DNA from: Speluncibacter jeojiensis
GTDB taxonomy: Bacteria; Actinomycetota; Actinomycetes; Mycobacteriales; Mycobacteriaceae
NCBI RefSeq assembly: GCF_029589495.1
Contig: NZ_JAAIVF010000003.1
Span: forward strand, 310,001 to 374,000
Reading direction: 5' to 3'
DNA length: 64,000 nt
Made by a program: the position numbers and the translations under genes. The notes under the pieces are model-generated. The model saw only the letters and a list, made by a program, of their open reading frames with translations, was not told the origin of the DNA and made no database searches. Positions 48,393 to 57,119 of the stretch are shown one piece after another (the first letter of the stretch is position 1; each line of letters starts with the position of its first letter).

Positions 48393-49070
48393 ATGCCACC
48401 CATCACACTCGCCGTCCTCGACATGGCCGGCACCACCGTCGCCGACGACGGACTCGTGCTGCGCGCGTTCGCCGCCGCCGGCGCCGCCGCCGGCCTGCCC
48501 GAGTCGGGACCCGAGGCCGACGCGGCCCGCAAGTACGTCCTCGACACAATGGGCCAGTCCAAGATCGTCGTCTTCCGCGCACTGTTCGGCGACGAGGACC
48601 GCGCCCAGGCCGCCAACCGTGCATTCGAGGCCGAGTACGACCGGCTCGTGGACGAGGGCGGCGCGACCGCGATTCCCGGTGCGGCCGAGGCGATCACCGC
48701 ACTGCGCGAGGCCGGCGTGAAGGTCGCGCTGACGACTGGCTTCAGCCGCACCACCCAGGACAAGCTGCTCTCCGCGCTGGGCTGGCACACGCTGACCGAC
48801 CTGACGTTGTGCCCCGCCGACGCCGGGCGCGGCCGCCCCTACCCGGACCTGGTCCTGACCGCGCTGCTGCGCCTGGGCATCGACGACGTGTCGGACATCG
48901 CCGTCCTCGGTGACACCGCCGGCGACGTCACCAGCGGCCGCCGCGCCGGCGCGAGCATCGTCGCCGGCGCGCTCACCGGCGCCCACGACGAACGCCGGTT
49001 GCGCGCCGCCGACCCGACGCACATCGTGCCGTCGGTCGGCGAGTTCGCCGACCTGCTGCTGCACCCCTGA
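48393..49070 (+). CDS. Phosphonatase-like HAD hydrolase (PhnX-like, TIGR03351 type)
   Basis: A 225-residue HAD protein with phosphonatase-specific features. Motif I is LDMAGTT (Asp10, with Ala12 where other HADs have Asp), the cap holds MGQSKIVVFRAL with Lys57 at the Schiff-base position of PhnX, motif II is TTGFS, Arg148 in GRGRPYPD replaces the usual Lys, and motif IV is LGDTAGDV (Asp174, Asp178). These support C-P cleavage of phosphonoacetaldehyde or a hydroxy analogue. AGGAG lies 7 nt before the ATG, 16 nt after the oxidoreductase stop. No PhnW transaminase is nearby. Confidence 0.85.
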   Translation: MPPITLAVLDMAGTTVADDGLVLRAFAAAGAAAGLPESGPEADAARKYVLDTMGQSKIVVFRALFGDEDRAQAANRAFEAEYDRLVDEGGATAIPGAAEAITALREAGVKVALTTGFSRTTQDKLLSALGWHTLTDLTLCPADAGRGRPYPDLVLTALLRLGIDDVSDIAVLGDTAGDVTSGRRAGASIVAGALTGAHDERRLRAADPTHIVPSVGEFADLLLHP

Positions 49071-49107
49071 GACACCCGACGACCACCGAACAGAAGGAAT
49101 CCGACCC

Positions 49108-50172
49108 ATGCGTGTGCGCTCCACCGTCACCGCCCTGGCCCTCGCCGCCGCGGCCGCGATCTCCCTGACCGCGTGCGGGGGCACCGGCAGCGCGGCCGGC
49201 AACGCCGCCGGCTCCGTGACCGTCTACAGCGCCGACGGACTGTCGAGCTGGTACAAGCCGCAGTTCGCCGAGTTCACCAAGGAGACCGGCATCGCCGTGA
49301 ACCTCGTCGAGGCCGGGTCCGGCGAGGTCGTGTCGCGGGTGCAGAAGGAGCAGTCCAACCCGCAGGCCGACGTCGTCGTCACGCTGCCGCCGTTCATCCA
49401 GAAGGCCGACGCCGAGGGACTTCTGCAGCCCAGCGGCGTCGACACCGCCGCGGTGCCGGCCGCGTCGAAGGACCCGGCGGGCAAGTACGTCTCGGTGGTC
49501 GACAACTACCTCTCGTTCATCGCGAACCCCGGCGCGGACCCGATGCCGAAGACATGGGACGACCTGCTCGCGCCGCGGTTCAAGGGCAAGCTGCAGTACT
49601 CCACGCCCGGTCAGGCCGGCGACGGCACCGCGGTGCTGCTGCTCGCCCAACACCTGATGGGCACCCAGGGCGGCCTCGACTACCTCGGCAGGCTGCAGGC
49701 CAACAACGTCGGGCCGTCCTCGTCGACCGGCAAGCTGCAGCCCAAGGTCAGCAACGGCGAACTGCTCGTCGCCAACGGCGACGTCCAGATGAACCTCGCG
49801 TCCATCAAGGACGACGGCTCGAAGTTCCGGATCTTCTTCCCCGCCGACGCCGCCGGCAAGCGCACCACCGTCGCGCTGCCGTACGTGATGGGCCTGGCCA
49901 CCGGCGCTCCGCACGCCGACAAGGCCCGGCAGCTGATGGCCTACCTGCTCTCGAAGAAGGCGCAGGAGCAGATAACCGGCCAGGCGCTCGGCGTCACGGT
50001 GCGGCCGGACGTGCGCGAGACGGCGGACCCCACATCGGGCGCCGACCCAACCGACCCCAACAGCCCGGCCACGGTGCTCGCCGGGGTCGACGTGTGGACG
50101 CCGAACTGGAACGACGTGCTCGGCTCGCTCGACGGCGACGTCGCGGCCTACCAGCAGGCGATCGGTGGCTGA
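49108..50172 (+). CDS. ABC transporter substrate-binding lipoprotein (2-aminoethylphosphonate type)
   Basis: A 354-residue periplasmic-binding-type lipoprotein. The signal peptide (MRVRSTVTALALAAAAAISL) ends in lipobox LTAC. The mature part has the cluster-1 binding fold seen in iron and 2-aminoethylphosphonate (PhnS-like) binding proteins: VTVYSADGLSSWYKPQFAEF, KTWDDLLAPRFKGKLQYSTP and QLMAYLLSKKAQEQIT. Tyr residues in the first block could suggest Fe3+ binding, but context favours aminophosphonate. ATG follows AAGGAA. It overlaps the ATPase gene by 8 nt. Confidence 0.86.
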   Translation: MRVRSTVTALALAAAAAISLTACGGTGSAAGNAAGSVTVYSADGLSSWYKPQFAEFTKETGIAVNLVEAGSGEVVSRVQKEQSNPQADVVVTLPPFIQKADAEGLLQPSGVDTAAVPAASKDPAGKYVSVVDNYLSFIANPGADPMPKTWDDLLAPRFKGKLQYSTPGQAGDGTAVLLLAQHLMGTQGGLDYLGRLQANNVGPSSSTGKLQPKVSNGELLVANGDVQMNLASIKDDGSKFRIFFPADAAGKRTTVALPYVMGLATGAPHADKARQLMAYLLSKKAQEQITGQALGVTVRPDVRETADPTSGADPTDPNSPATVLAGVDVWTPNWNDVLGSLDGDVAAYQQAIGG

Positions 50173-51355
50173 CGTGTCGAGACTGTCGTCCCTGCGCACC
50201 GCCGTCCGAGGCGCGCGCGGGCAGTCGGCCACGGCGTCCGCGACCGAGCCTGCCATCGTCTTCGACAGGGTCGGCGTCACCTACGGCCGCGGTCGCGGTG
50301 CCGGTGCGGCGCTGGTCGACTTCAACCTGCGCGTCGCCCGCGGCGAGACCGTCGCACTGCTCGGCCCCAGCGGTTCCGGCAAGTCCACCGCGCTCAAGGC
50401 CCTGGCCGGGTTCGTCCGGCCGAGCGCGGGCGCGGTGCGCCTCGACGGCCGCGACGTCACCGACCTGCCCCCTGCCAAGCGGGGCATCGGTGTGGTCGTG
50501 CAGTCCTATGCGCTGTTCCCGCACATGCGGGTCGCCGAGAACGTCGCGTTCGGGCTGCGGGCGCACCGCGTGCCGCGGGCGCAGATCGCCGGCCGGGTCT
50601 CGGACGCGCTGGCGATGGTCGGCATGTCCGCCTACGGCACGCGGCTGCCGGGCGAACTGTCCGGCGGTCAGCAGCAACGGGTGGCGATCGCCCGGGCGCT
50701 GGCGATCCGGCCAAAGGTGCTGCTGCTCGACGAGCCGCTGGCAGCCCTGGACGCGCAACTGCGCCGGTCGATGATCACCGAACTGCAGCAGCTGCGGGCG
50801 GCGCTGCCGGACACCGCGATGCTGTACGTCACCCACGACCAGTCCGAGGCGCTCGCGCTCGCCGACCGGATCGCGGTGATGCGGGACGCGCGGCTGGTAG
50901 ACGTCGACACGACCGAGAACCTGTGGAAGCGCCCGCCGAGCAGCTTCACCGCCGAGTTCCTGGGCGGTGCGAACCTGTTGCCGTGCACGGTGACCCGTGT
51001 GATCGGTACCTCGGCGCTGGTGACGGTCGGCGGGGTGCCGGTCACCGCGTACGCCCCGCAGCCGGTGCTCGGCCGCACGGACTGGGAGTCGCAGGCCGCC
51101 GTACTGCTGTGCCTGCGCCCGCACGCGGTCACACTCACCTCCCCCGGCGAGCGTGGCGCGCTGCCGGCGCGCATCGTCGCCAGTGTGTGGCGGGGGGCGT
51201 CGACCCGGGTGACGATCACACTGCCCGGCCTGCCGCAGACACCGGTCGACGTCGACGTCGCCGGCCACGACGAGCGGCCGGTCGGCACCGAGGTCGGGAT
51301 CCGGTTCCCCGAACGCGGCGCCGTGCTGGTGCCGGGCCCGGGGGCGGTGTCGTGA
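50165..51355 (+). CDS. ABC transporter ATP-binding protein (PhnT/PotA-like)
   Basis: A 396-residue importer ATPase. Walker A is LLGPSGSGKSTALKAL (Gly67-Thr75), the Q-loop VVVQSYALFPHMRVAENVAF, signature LSGGQQQRVAIARAL, Walker B LLLDEPLAALDAQLRR and the switch MLYVTHDQSEALALAD. A TOBE-type domain covers about residues 270-390. The N-terminal ~28 residues are a disordered extension, so a later start is possible. The GTG overlaps the binding-protein stop by 8 nt and the stop overlaps the permease GTG by 4. Substrate is inferred from the cluster. Confidence 0.92.
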   Translation: MADVSRLSSLRTAVRGARGQSATASATEPAIVFDRVGVTYGRGRGAGAALVDFNLRVARGETVALLGPSGSGKSTALKALAGFVRPSAGAVRLDGRDVTDLPPAKRGIGVVVQSYALFPHMRVAENVAFGLRAHRVPRAQIAGRVSDALAMVGMSAYGTRLPGELSGGQQQRVAIARALAIRPKVLLLDEPLAALDAQLRRSMITELQQLRAALPDTAMLYVTHDQSEALALADRIAVMRDARLVDVDTTENLWKRPPSSFTAEFLGGANLLPCTVTRVIGTSALVTVGGVPVTAYAPQPVLGRTDWESQAAVLLCLRPHAVTLTSPGERGALPARIVASVWRGASTRVTITLPGLPQTPVDVDVAGHDERPVGTEVGIRFPERGAVLVPGPGAVS

Positions 51356-52275
51356 CCGCCGTCCTCGACTCCGCCACCCGCACCGACGCCCCTGTCTCCA
51401 GCCCTCGCGCGCACCGCCCCCGCGGGCTGTGGGTGCTGCCGCCGCTGGTGTTGGTCGCCGGGTTCGCCGTGTTTCCGCTGGTCCGGGTGCTGACCGAATC
51501 CACTGTCGCCGACGACGGCGAACGCAGCTGGGCGACGTGGTCGCGGGTGCTGGGCACGGCCGCATTCCGCACGGCCCTGTGGCGCACCGTCGAGATCGCG
51601 GTCGCGTCGACCGCCGGGGCGCTGGTGCTGGGCACGTTTCTCGCGCTCATGCTCGCCTTCGTCCCGTTCCCGGGGGCGCAGCTGATCGGCCGGCTGATCG
51701 ACACGGTCCTGTCGCTGCCGTCGTTCCTGATCACGCTGGCTTTCACGTTCCTCTACGGCTCGGCGGGGGCGGTCAACGCGCTGATCACCCATCTCACCGG
51801 GGCGACGGACGGACCGCTGCGCTTCGTGAACACCCCGCTGGGGGTGATCGCGGCCGAGATCACCTTCTTCACCCCGTTCGTGGTGCGACCCGTGCTGGCC
51901 GCGTTCGGCCAGATCCCCCGCGAGCAACTCGACGTCGCCGCGAGTCTCGGCGCCTCACCGCTGCGCGTGCTGCGCGCGGTCGTGCTCCCGGAGGCGTGGC
52001 CGGCGATGGCCGCGGGCGCGTCGCTGGTGTTGTTGTTGACGCTCAACGAGTTCGGCATCGTGCTATTCACCGGCGCGAAGGACGTCGTGACCCTGCCGGT
52101 GCTCATCTACACCCACGGCATCGTCACCTTCGACCTGCCGGGCGCGGCCGTGATCGCCACCGTTCAGGTCGCGCTGTCGCTGCTGCTCTACTGCGCGAGC
52201 CGGCTCGCCTCCACCCGGCTCGCCGCCACCCGAACGAGAGGAGACCGCCGTGCTGCTGTGGACCCGGCGCTCTAG
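51352..52275 (+). CDS. ABC transporter permease (PhnU-like)
   Basis: A 307-residue binding-protein-dependent permease with six to seven helices (from LWVLPPLVLVAGFAVFPLVR) and the EAA loop DVAASLGASPLRVLRAVVLP that docks to the ATPase. A periplasmic loop lies near residues 140-165 (TGATDGPLRFVNTP). The GTG start overlaps the ATPase stop. Together with the next gene it forms a heterodimeric permease of the 2-aminoethylphosphonate/spermidine/iron class. Confidence 0.9.
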   Translation: MTAVLDSATRTDAPVSSPRAHRPRGLWVLPPLVLVAGFAVFPLVRVLTESTVADDGERSWATWSRVLGTAAFRTALWRTVEIAVASTAGALVLGTFLALMLAFVPFPGAQLIGRLIDTVLSLPSFLITLAFTFLYGSAGAVNALITHLTGATDGPLRFVNTPLGVIAAEITFFTPFVVRPVLAAFGQIPREQLDVAASLGASPLRVLRAVVLPEAWPAMAAGASLVLLLTLNEFGIVLFTGAKDVVTLPVLIYTHGIVTFDLPGAAVIATVQVALSLLLYCASRLASTRLAATRTRGDRRAAVDPAL

Positions 52276-53059
52276 ATCCGCACTGCTGACCGTCTTCCTC
52301 CTGGTCGTTTCAGTGGTGTTCGTCGCACCCATCGCCGCTGTCGTCGCCGCCGCGCTCGCCGGTTCCTGGACCGGCCCGCTGCCCTCGGACCTGGGCACCC
52401 GGAACCTGTCGGCGGCGCTGTCGGACGACAACCTCGCGAGCCTGACCGTGAGCCTGCAGACGGCGGTGCTCGCCGGCGCGATCGCGCTGGTGGTCGGGAC
52501 CTGGGCGGCGCTCGCCGCGCGCCGGTCACCTCGGTGGTTGCGTTCACTCACCGGCGCGGTGTTCCACCTGCCCGTCGCGGTCCCCTCGGTGGCGATCGGC
52601 CTGGGACTGCTGATCGCGTTCAACGAGCGCCCGCTGCTCCTGGGCGGAACCAAGTGGATCGTGATCCTGGCCCACACGGTGCTGGTGCTGGCCTTCTCGT
52701 TCAGCGCCGTCTCGGCCGCCCTGGACCGCCTCGACCCGGCCTACCGGCAAGCGGCCGAGTCGCTCGGCGCCGGACCGGTGCGGGTGCTGCTGCGGATCAC
52801 CCTGCCGATGTTGACCCCGACCCTCGGCGCCGCCGCCGGCCTGGCGATCGCTCTGTCGATGGGCGAGCTGGGCGCGACGATCATGGTCTATCCGGCCACC
52901 TGGAAGACGTTGCCGGTGAGCATCTTCGGGCTCACCGACCGGGGACAGGTCTTGCTGGCCGCCGCCGACACCACGCTGCTGCTGACGGCCACGCTGCTGG
53001 TGCTGTTCGCGGTCGGGCGCCTGACCCGCCGCGCCCGCGGCGCGGCCGCGCCGCACTGA
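52250..53059 (+). CDS. ABC transporter permease (PhnV-like)
   Basis: A 269-residue permease with six helices (VFLLVVSVVFVAPIAAVVAA; AVLAGAIALVVGTWAALAAR; TGAVFHLPVAVPSVAIGLGL; IVILAHTVLVLAFSFSAVSA and two more) and the EAA loop QAAESLGAGPVRVLLRITLP. GTG 52250 follows GAGAGGAG and overlaps the previous permease by 26 nt. Last gene of the cluster; the next gene is convergent 7 nt away, with no obvious terminator between. Confidence 0.9.
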   Translation: MLLWTRRSRSALLTVFLLVVSVVFVAPIAAVVAAALAGSWTGPLPSDLGTRNLSAALSDDNLASLTVSLQTAVLAGAIALVVGTWAALAARRSPRWLRSLTGAVFHLPVAVPSVAIGLGLLIAFNERPLLLGGTKWIVILAHTVLVLAFSFSAVSAALDRLDPAYRQAAESLGAGPVRVLLRITLPMLTPTLGAAAGLAIALSMGELGATIMVYPATWKTLPVSIFGLTDRGQVLLAAADTTLLLTATLLVLFAVGRLTRRARGAAAPH

Positions 53060-53066
53060 GTGCCGG

Positions 53067-54905
53067 TCAGCCCAGGTAGCCGTCGGGCAGCGCGTCGAAC
53101 ATGGCCTTGGTGACCCCGACCGCGTTGTCGGAACTGCCGCCCGCGACGATCAGCGTCGCGAATGCGAGGTCGCCGCGGTAGCCGGCGAACCAGGCGTGCG
53201 AACCGCCGTCGATCTCGGCCTCACCGGTCTTGCCGTACACCTCGCCCTCCCCGGCGATCGCCGCGCCGGTGCCACTGGTGACCACCTCGCGCATCATCGG
53301 GCGCAGACCGTCGACCATGGCCGGGCTGATCGGCGCGCCGGGGCCGCCGGTGACGGTCGTCGGAACGCCGTTGATCAGCTGCGGCACCGGGGTGGAACCG
53401 TGCGCGACGGTGGCCGCGGCGAGCGCCATCCCGAACGGGCTGACCAGATCCTTGCCCTGACCGAAGCCGTCCTCGGTGCGCTGCACCAGATCCGCTGCGG
53501 GCGGGATCTTCCCGGTGTCGGTGGTGATGCCGTGCACGGTGTAGTTCACGCCGATGCCGTACCGCGCGGCCGCCCGGGTCAGCGCGTCCGGCTTCATCTG
53601 ACTGGCCAGCTTCGCGAAGGTCGTGTTACACGAGCGCGCGAACGCGGTGCTCATCGGCACGGTGCCGAGCGAGAACTCGTCGTAGTTCGGGATCGTGCGG
53701 GTGCCGATCGTGACGGTCCCCGGACAGCCGAGCGCGGTGTTCGGGCCCGCGAGACCCGCGTCGATCGCCGCCCCGGCGGTGATGATCTTGAAGGTCGACC
53801 CGGGCGGGAACAACCCCTGCAGCGCGATCGGCCCCTGCTTGTCGGCCAACCCGTTCTGGGCCACCGCGAGGATCTGTCCGGTGGACGGCTGGATCGCCAC
53901 CAGCACCGCCTCATGCCCGCCGACCGCGTCGACGGCCTGTTGCGCCGCCTCCTGGACCTGACCGTCGAGGCTCACCGAGATGGCCGGCGCCGGCTGGGCG
54001 GCGGTGTCGGTGAGCACGTCCACGTCGACGCCGTTGGGGTTGACCGTGACGACCCGCCAGCCGGCCTTGCCGTCGACATCGTCGACCACGACCTTCTCGA
54101 TCTCCTCGACCGTGTCGTTCGCGAACGCCGGCGACGCGGGGACCATGGTGGCCTGTTCCGAGAACCGCACGCCCGGAAGGTCGTAGATGATCGGCTTGAC
54201 CTGCTGGTAGTCGTCCGGGGTCAGGGTGATCACCGCATACGCGCCCTGGTGCGCGGAGGCGGACTCGGCGAGCGCCTGCGGCGTCAGCGTCGGGTCGAAG
54301 CGCGAGAGCGCCCCGGCCAGTGTCGTCGCCGTCGACGGCAGGTTGCCCGCGTTGCGCGCGTCGAGCAGCACCTGCACGGCCGTACCGGGCACCAGCACCG
54401 GCACCCCGTCGCGGCCCAGCACGGGGGCGCGCGGCGGATCGGAGACACGCAGCGCCATCGTCTGTGTCGCACCGAGATTCGGGTGCAGGTCCGTGGACGT
54501 CCACCGCAGGCCCCATCGGCCGCCCTTGCGGCCCATCTGCAGATCGCCGCTGTAGGTCCAGATGCGGTCCTTCGGCAGGTGCCACTCGTAGGTGTAGCCG
54601 ACGGTCGCGGTGTCGCCGTTCGCGCGGACCGCCCCGACCGTCGCCTTGAGCGACTGCGCCTGCAGGCCCGACCAGGCCGCGTCCAGTGCGGTCTTCGCCG
54701 TGTCCGGCTGGTCGGTCAGCTCGGCGGCCGCGTCGGTGTCCCGCGCCTCGAAACGGTCCAGAAACCGCTGCGCCGCAGAGCCTGCGGTGTCGGGGGCGGC
54801 GGAACAGCCGGCGAGCCCGCAGGCGGCGGCGAACATCGTCAGCACGGCGAGCAGCGCCGGCAGCGAACGGGGGGTGGGGACACGCGATCTCATCGCGGTC
54901 ATCAT
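53067..54905 (-). CDS. Penicillin-binding lipoprotein (Rv2864c-like transpeptidase)
   Basis: A class B-like PBP of about 612 residues. The lipoprotein signal ends in GLAGC, so it is membrane-tethered outside. An NTF2-like MecA_N domain (FLDRFEARDTDAAAELTDQP) and a dimerisation region follow. The transpeptidase domain holds all three motifs: SxxK in PPGSTFKIITAG, SCN in FARSCNTTFAKL and KTG in VYGKTGEAEIDGGSHAWFAG. It matches Rv2864c (603). Several ATGs are available (54905, 54902, 54893) with no clear ribosome site, so the exact start is open. D,D-transpeptidase or carboxypeptidase activity is expected. Confidence 0.93.
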   Translation of the reverse strand: MMTAMRSRVPTPRSLPALLAVLTMFAAACGLAGCSAAPDTAGSAAQRFLDRFEARDTDAAAELTDQPDTAKTALDAAWSGLQAQSLKATVGAVRANGDTATVGYTYEWHLPKDRIWTYSGDLQMGRKGGRWGLRWTSTDLHPNLGATQTMALRVSDPPRAPVLGRDGVPVLVPGTAVQVLLDARNAGNLPSTATTLAGALSRFDPTLTPQALAESASAHQGAYAVITLTPDDYQQVKPIIYDLPGVRFSEQATMVPASPAFANDTVEEIEKVVVDDVDGKAGWRVVTVNPNGVDVDVLTDTAAQPAPAISVSLDGQVQEAAQQAVDAVGGHEAVLVAIQPSTGQILAVAQNGLADKQGPIALQGLFPPGSTFKIITAGAAIDAGLAGPNTALGCPGTVTIGTRTIPNYDEFSLGTVPMSTAFARSCNTTFAKLASQMKPDALTRAAARYGIGVNYTVHGITTDTGKIPPAADLVQRTEDGFGQGKDLVSPFGMALAAATVAHGSTPVPQLINGVPTTVTGGPGAPISPAMVDGLRPMMREVVTSGTGAAIAGEGEVYGKTGEAEIDGGSHAWFAGYRGDLAFATLIVAGGSSDNAVGVTKAMFDALPDGYLG

Positions 54906-54981
54906 AGGGCGGCGCACCAATCGGATCCGCGCGTGCGGCGGGCGATCCCAGCGCACCCTGGGTCAGCGCACCGGGGCGCCG

Positions 54982-55824
54982 TCAGTCCACCAGCACGGTG
55001 GCGAATCTCGCCACCTGCGTGAAACCGATCTTCTCGTAGGCACGGCGTGCGGCGCGGTTGAAACTGTTGACGTACAGGCTCGCGGTGCGCCCGGAGTCCT
55101 GGATCGCCTGTGCCACAGTCGCGGTGCCCCGTGACCCGAAGCCGCCGTCACGCAGTTCCGGACGCACCCACACGCCCTGGATCTGCCCGACCTGATCGGA
55201 CAGCGACCCGACCTCGGCCTTGAACACCACCTGCCCGTCCTCGAACCGCGCCCAGGCACGGCCCTCGGCGATGAGGTCGACGACCCGGCTGCGGTATCCG
55301 CGGCCACCGTCGTGCGCCCGCGGGTCGACCCCGACCTCCTCGATGAACATCGCGATCGCGGCCTCGAGATACGGTTCGACCTGGTCGAGCTGAACGCGCC
55401 GCACCAGCGGATCCGGCGGCACCAACGAGTTGCCGAACAGCGCCAGCAGCGGTTGCTCTGCGCGGACCTCCCGTGCCGGGCCCCACTCCGCCTCGAGCAG
55501 GTCCCACAGCGGCAGCACCAGATCGGACCGCCCGACGAGCGACGAACACAGCCGCGGGCCCCGGCAGGCGCGGTCGGCGAACGCGCGCAGGTCCTCGTGG
55601 TCGCCGAGCAGCGGCACCAGATTCGCACCGGAATAGCACAGCGACTGTGCGGGACGGCCGCGGCTCCACAGTTCCCCACGCAGCGCGGCCCGGTTGACCC
55701 CGCGGCGCTGCACGCGGGCCGCGACCATGCACGAGCCGATCGGGTCCTCGTCGAGGGCGCGCAGCACCGCCGCCGTATCCCGAAAGCCGAGGGGCCTGGC
55801 CCCCAGAAGCTTGAGCACTGTCAT
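54982..55824 (-). CDS. GNAT-family N-acetyltransferase (Rv2867c-like)
   Basis: A 280-residue two-part protein. An N-terminal DUF4081-type domain covers about residues 1-135 (VLRALDEDPIGSCMVAARVQ; CYSGANLVPLLGDHEDLRAF). A C-terminal GNAT fold has the acetyl-CoA region IQGVWVRPELRDGGFGSRGT and the closing SLYVNSFNRAARRAYEKIGF. It matches Rv2867c in size and position between the PBP gene and ispG. Acceptor unknown. ATG 55824; a GTG two codons on is also possible. Confidence 0.88.
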   Translation of the reverse strand: MTVLKLLGARPLGFRDTAAVLRALDEDPIGSCMVAARVQRRGVNRAALRGELWSRGRPAQSLCYSGANLVPLLGDHEDLRAFADRACRGPRLCSSLVGRSDLVLPLWDLLEAEWGPAREVRAEQPLLALFGNSLVPPDPLVRRVQLDQVEPYLEAAIAMFIEEVGVDPRAHDGGRGYRSRVVDLIAEGRAWARFEDGQVVFKAEVGSLSDQVGQIQGVWVRPELRDGGFGSRGTATVAQAIQDSGRTASLYVNSFNRAARRAYEKIGFTQVARFATVLVD

Positions 55825-55918
55825 CCTGCCGCGCTAGATCGAGTCGAACCACCGGCTTCCAGATTGCCACGATCGGGTCGATCGTGCCCGGCTTCCGCCC
55901 GGCCTGCGGACGCCCGGC

Positions 55919-57097
55919 TCAGCCGACGGTGATCACCGGTGCGCCACCGGTCGCATCGCCGCCCTCGGCGTCGGCGCCCATCTCCTCTGCGATGCGCATG
56001 GCCTCCTCGATGAGGGTCTCCACGATCTGCGCCTCGGGAACCGTCTTGATGACCTTGCCCTTGACGAAGATCTGGCCCTTGCCGTTGCCGGAGGCGACGC
56101 CGAGGTCGGCCTCGCGCGCCTCGCCCGGACCGTTGACGACGCACCCCATCACCGCGACCCGCAACGGGACCTCGAGGCCCTCGAGCCCGGCGGTGACCTC
56201 GTTCGCGAGCGTGTAGACGTCGACCTGCGCGCGCCCGCACGATGGGCAGGAGACGATCTCGAGCTTGCGCGGGCGCAGGTTCAGCGACTGCAGGATCTGG
56301 GCGCCGACCTTGACCTCCTCGGCCGGTGGCGCCGAGAGCGAGACGCGGATGGTGTCGCCGATGCCCTGCGAGAGCAGCGCGCCGAACGCGACCGCCGACT
56401 TGATGGTGCCCTGGAACGCGGGACCGGCCTCGGTCACCCCGAGGTGCAGCGGGTAGTCGCACTGCGCCGCCAGCTGACGGTAGGCCTCCACCATGATCAC
56501 CGGGTCGTTGTGCTTGACCGAAATCTTGATGTCGCCGAAGCCGTGCTCCTCGAACAGGCCCGCCTCCCACAGCGCGGACTCGACCAATGCCTCCGGGGTC
56601 GCCTTGCCGTACTTCTCGAGCAGACGCGGGTCGAGCGAGCCCGCGTTGACGCCGATCCGGATCGGGATGCCTGCGGCCCCGGCGGCCTGCGCGACCTCCT
56701 TGACCCGGCCGTCGAACTCCTTGATGTTGCCGGGGTTGACCCGCACCGCCGCGCAGCCCGCATCGATCGCGGCGAAGATGTAGCGAGGCTGGAAGTGGAT
56801 GTCGGCGATGACCGGGATCTGGCTCTTCTTGGCGATGGTGGCCAGCGCGTCGGCGTCCTCCTGACGCGGGCACGCCACCCGGACCATGTCGCAGCCCGAC
56901 GCGGTCAGTTCCGCGATCTGCTGCAGCGTCGCGTTCACATCGTGGGTCTTCGTCGTGCACATGGACTGGACCGACACCGGGAAGTCGCTGCCGACACCCA
57001 CCGATCCCACGTGCAACTGCCGGGTCTGACGCCGCGGCGCGAGGACGGGTACCGGTCCGGCGGGCATGCCCAATCCGACTGGAGTCGTCACTGCCAT
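55919..57097 (-). CDS. ispG: 4-hydroxy-3-methylbut-2-en-1-yl diphosphate synthase (IspG/GcpE)
   Basis: [4Fe-4S] reductase making HMBPP in the MEP isoprenoid pathway. The 392-residue protein has a TIM-barrel block ([54 protein letters not shown]) and C-terminal cluster ligands in [16 protein letters not shown] and [20 protein letters not shown] 57091 has a better spaced AAGGA site than ATG 57097, so the product may be two residues shorter. It lies downstream of rip1 and dxr, placing two MEP enzymes in one unit. Confidence 0.96.
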   Translation of the reverse strand: MAVTTPVGLGMPAGPVPVLAPRRQTRQLHVGSVGVGSDFPVSVQSMCTTKTHDVNATLQQIAELTASGCDMVRVACPRQEDADALATIAKKSQIPVIADIHFQPRYIFAAIDAGCAAVRVNPGNIKEFDGRVKEVAQAAGAAGIPIRIGVNAGSLDPRLLEKYGKATPEALVESALWEAGLFEEHGFGDIKISVKHNDPVIMVEAYRQLAAQCDYPLHLGVTEAGPAFQGTIKSAVAFGALLSQGIGDTIRVSLSAPPAEEVKVGAQILQSLNLRPRKLEIVSCPSCGRAQVDVYTLANEVTAGLEGLEVPLRVAVMGCVVNGPGEAREADLGVASGNGKGQIFVKGKVIKTVPEAQIVETLIEEAMRIAEEMGADAEGGDATGGAPVITVG

Positions 57098-57119
57098 CCT
57101 TCTTTCTGTCGATCTCGAA

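Noticed and set aside
46384-53059. Iron or polyamine uptake as the main call for the ABC cluster
   Set aside because: The transporter families are related, but the linked PhnX-like hydrolase, deaminating oxidase and PhnF-like operators favour an aminophosphonate. Kept as the alternative.
55868-55886. CACGATCG / CGATCGTG hairpin between ispG and the GNAT gene
   Set aside because: Only 8 bp with a 3-nt loop and lower GC than the other terminators; not strong enough to list as a feature.
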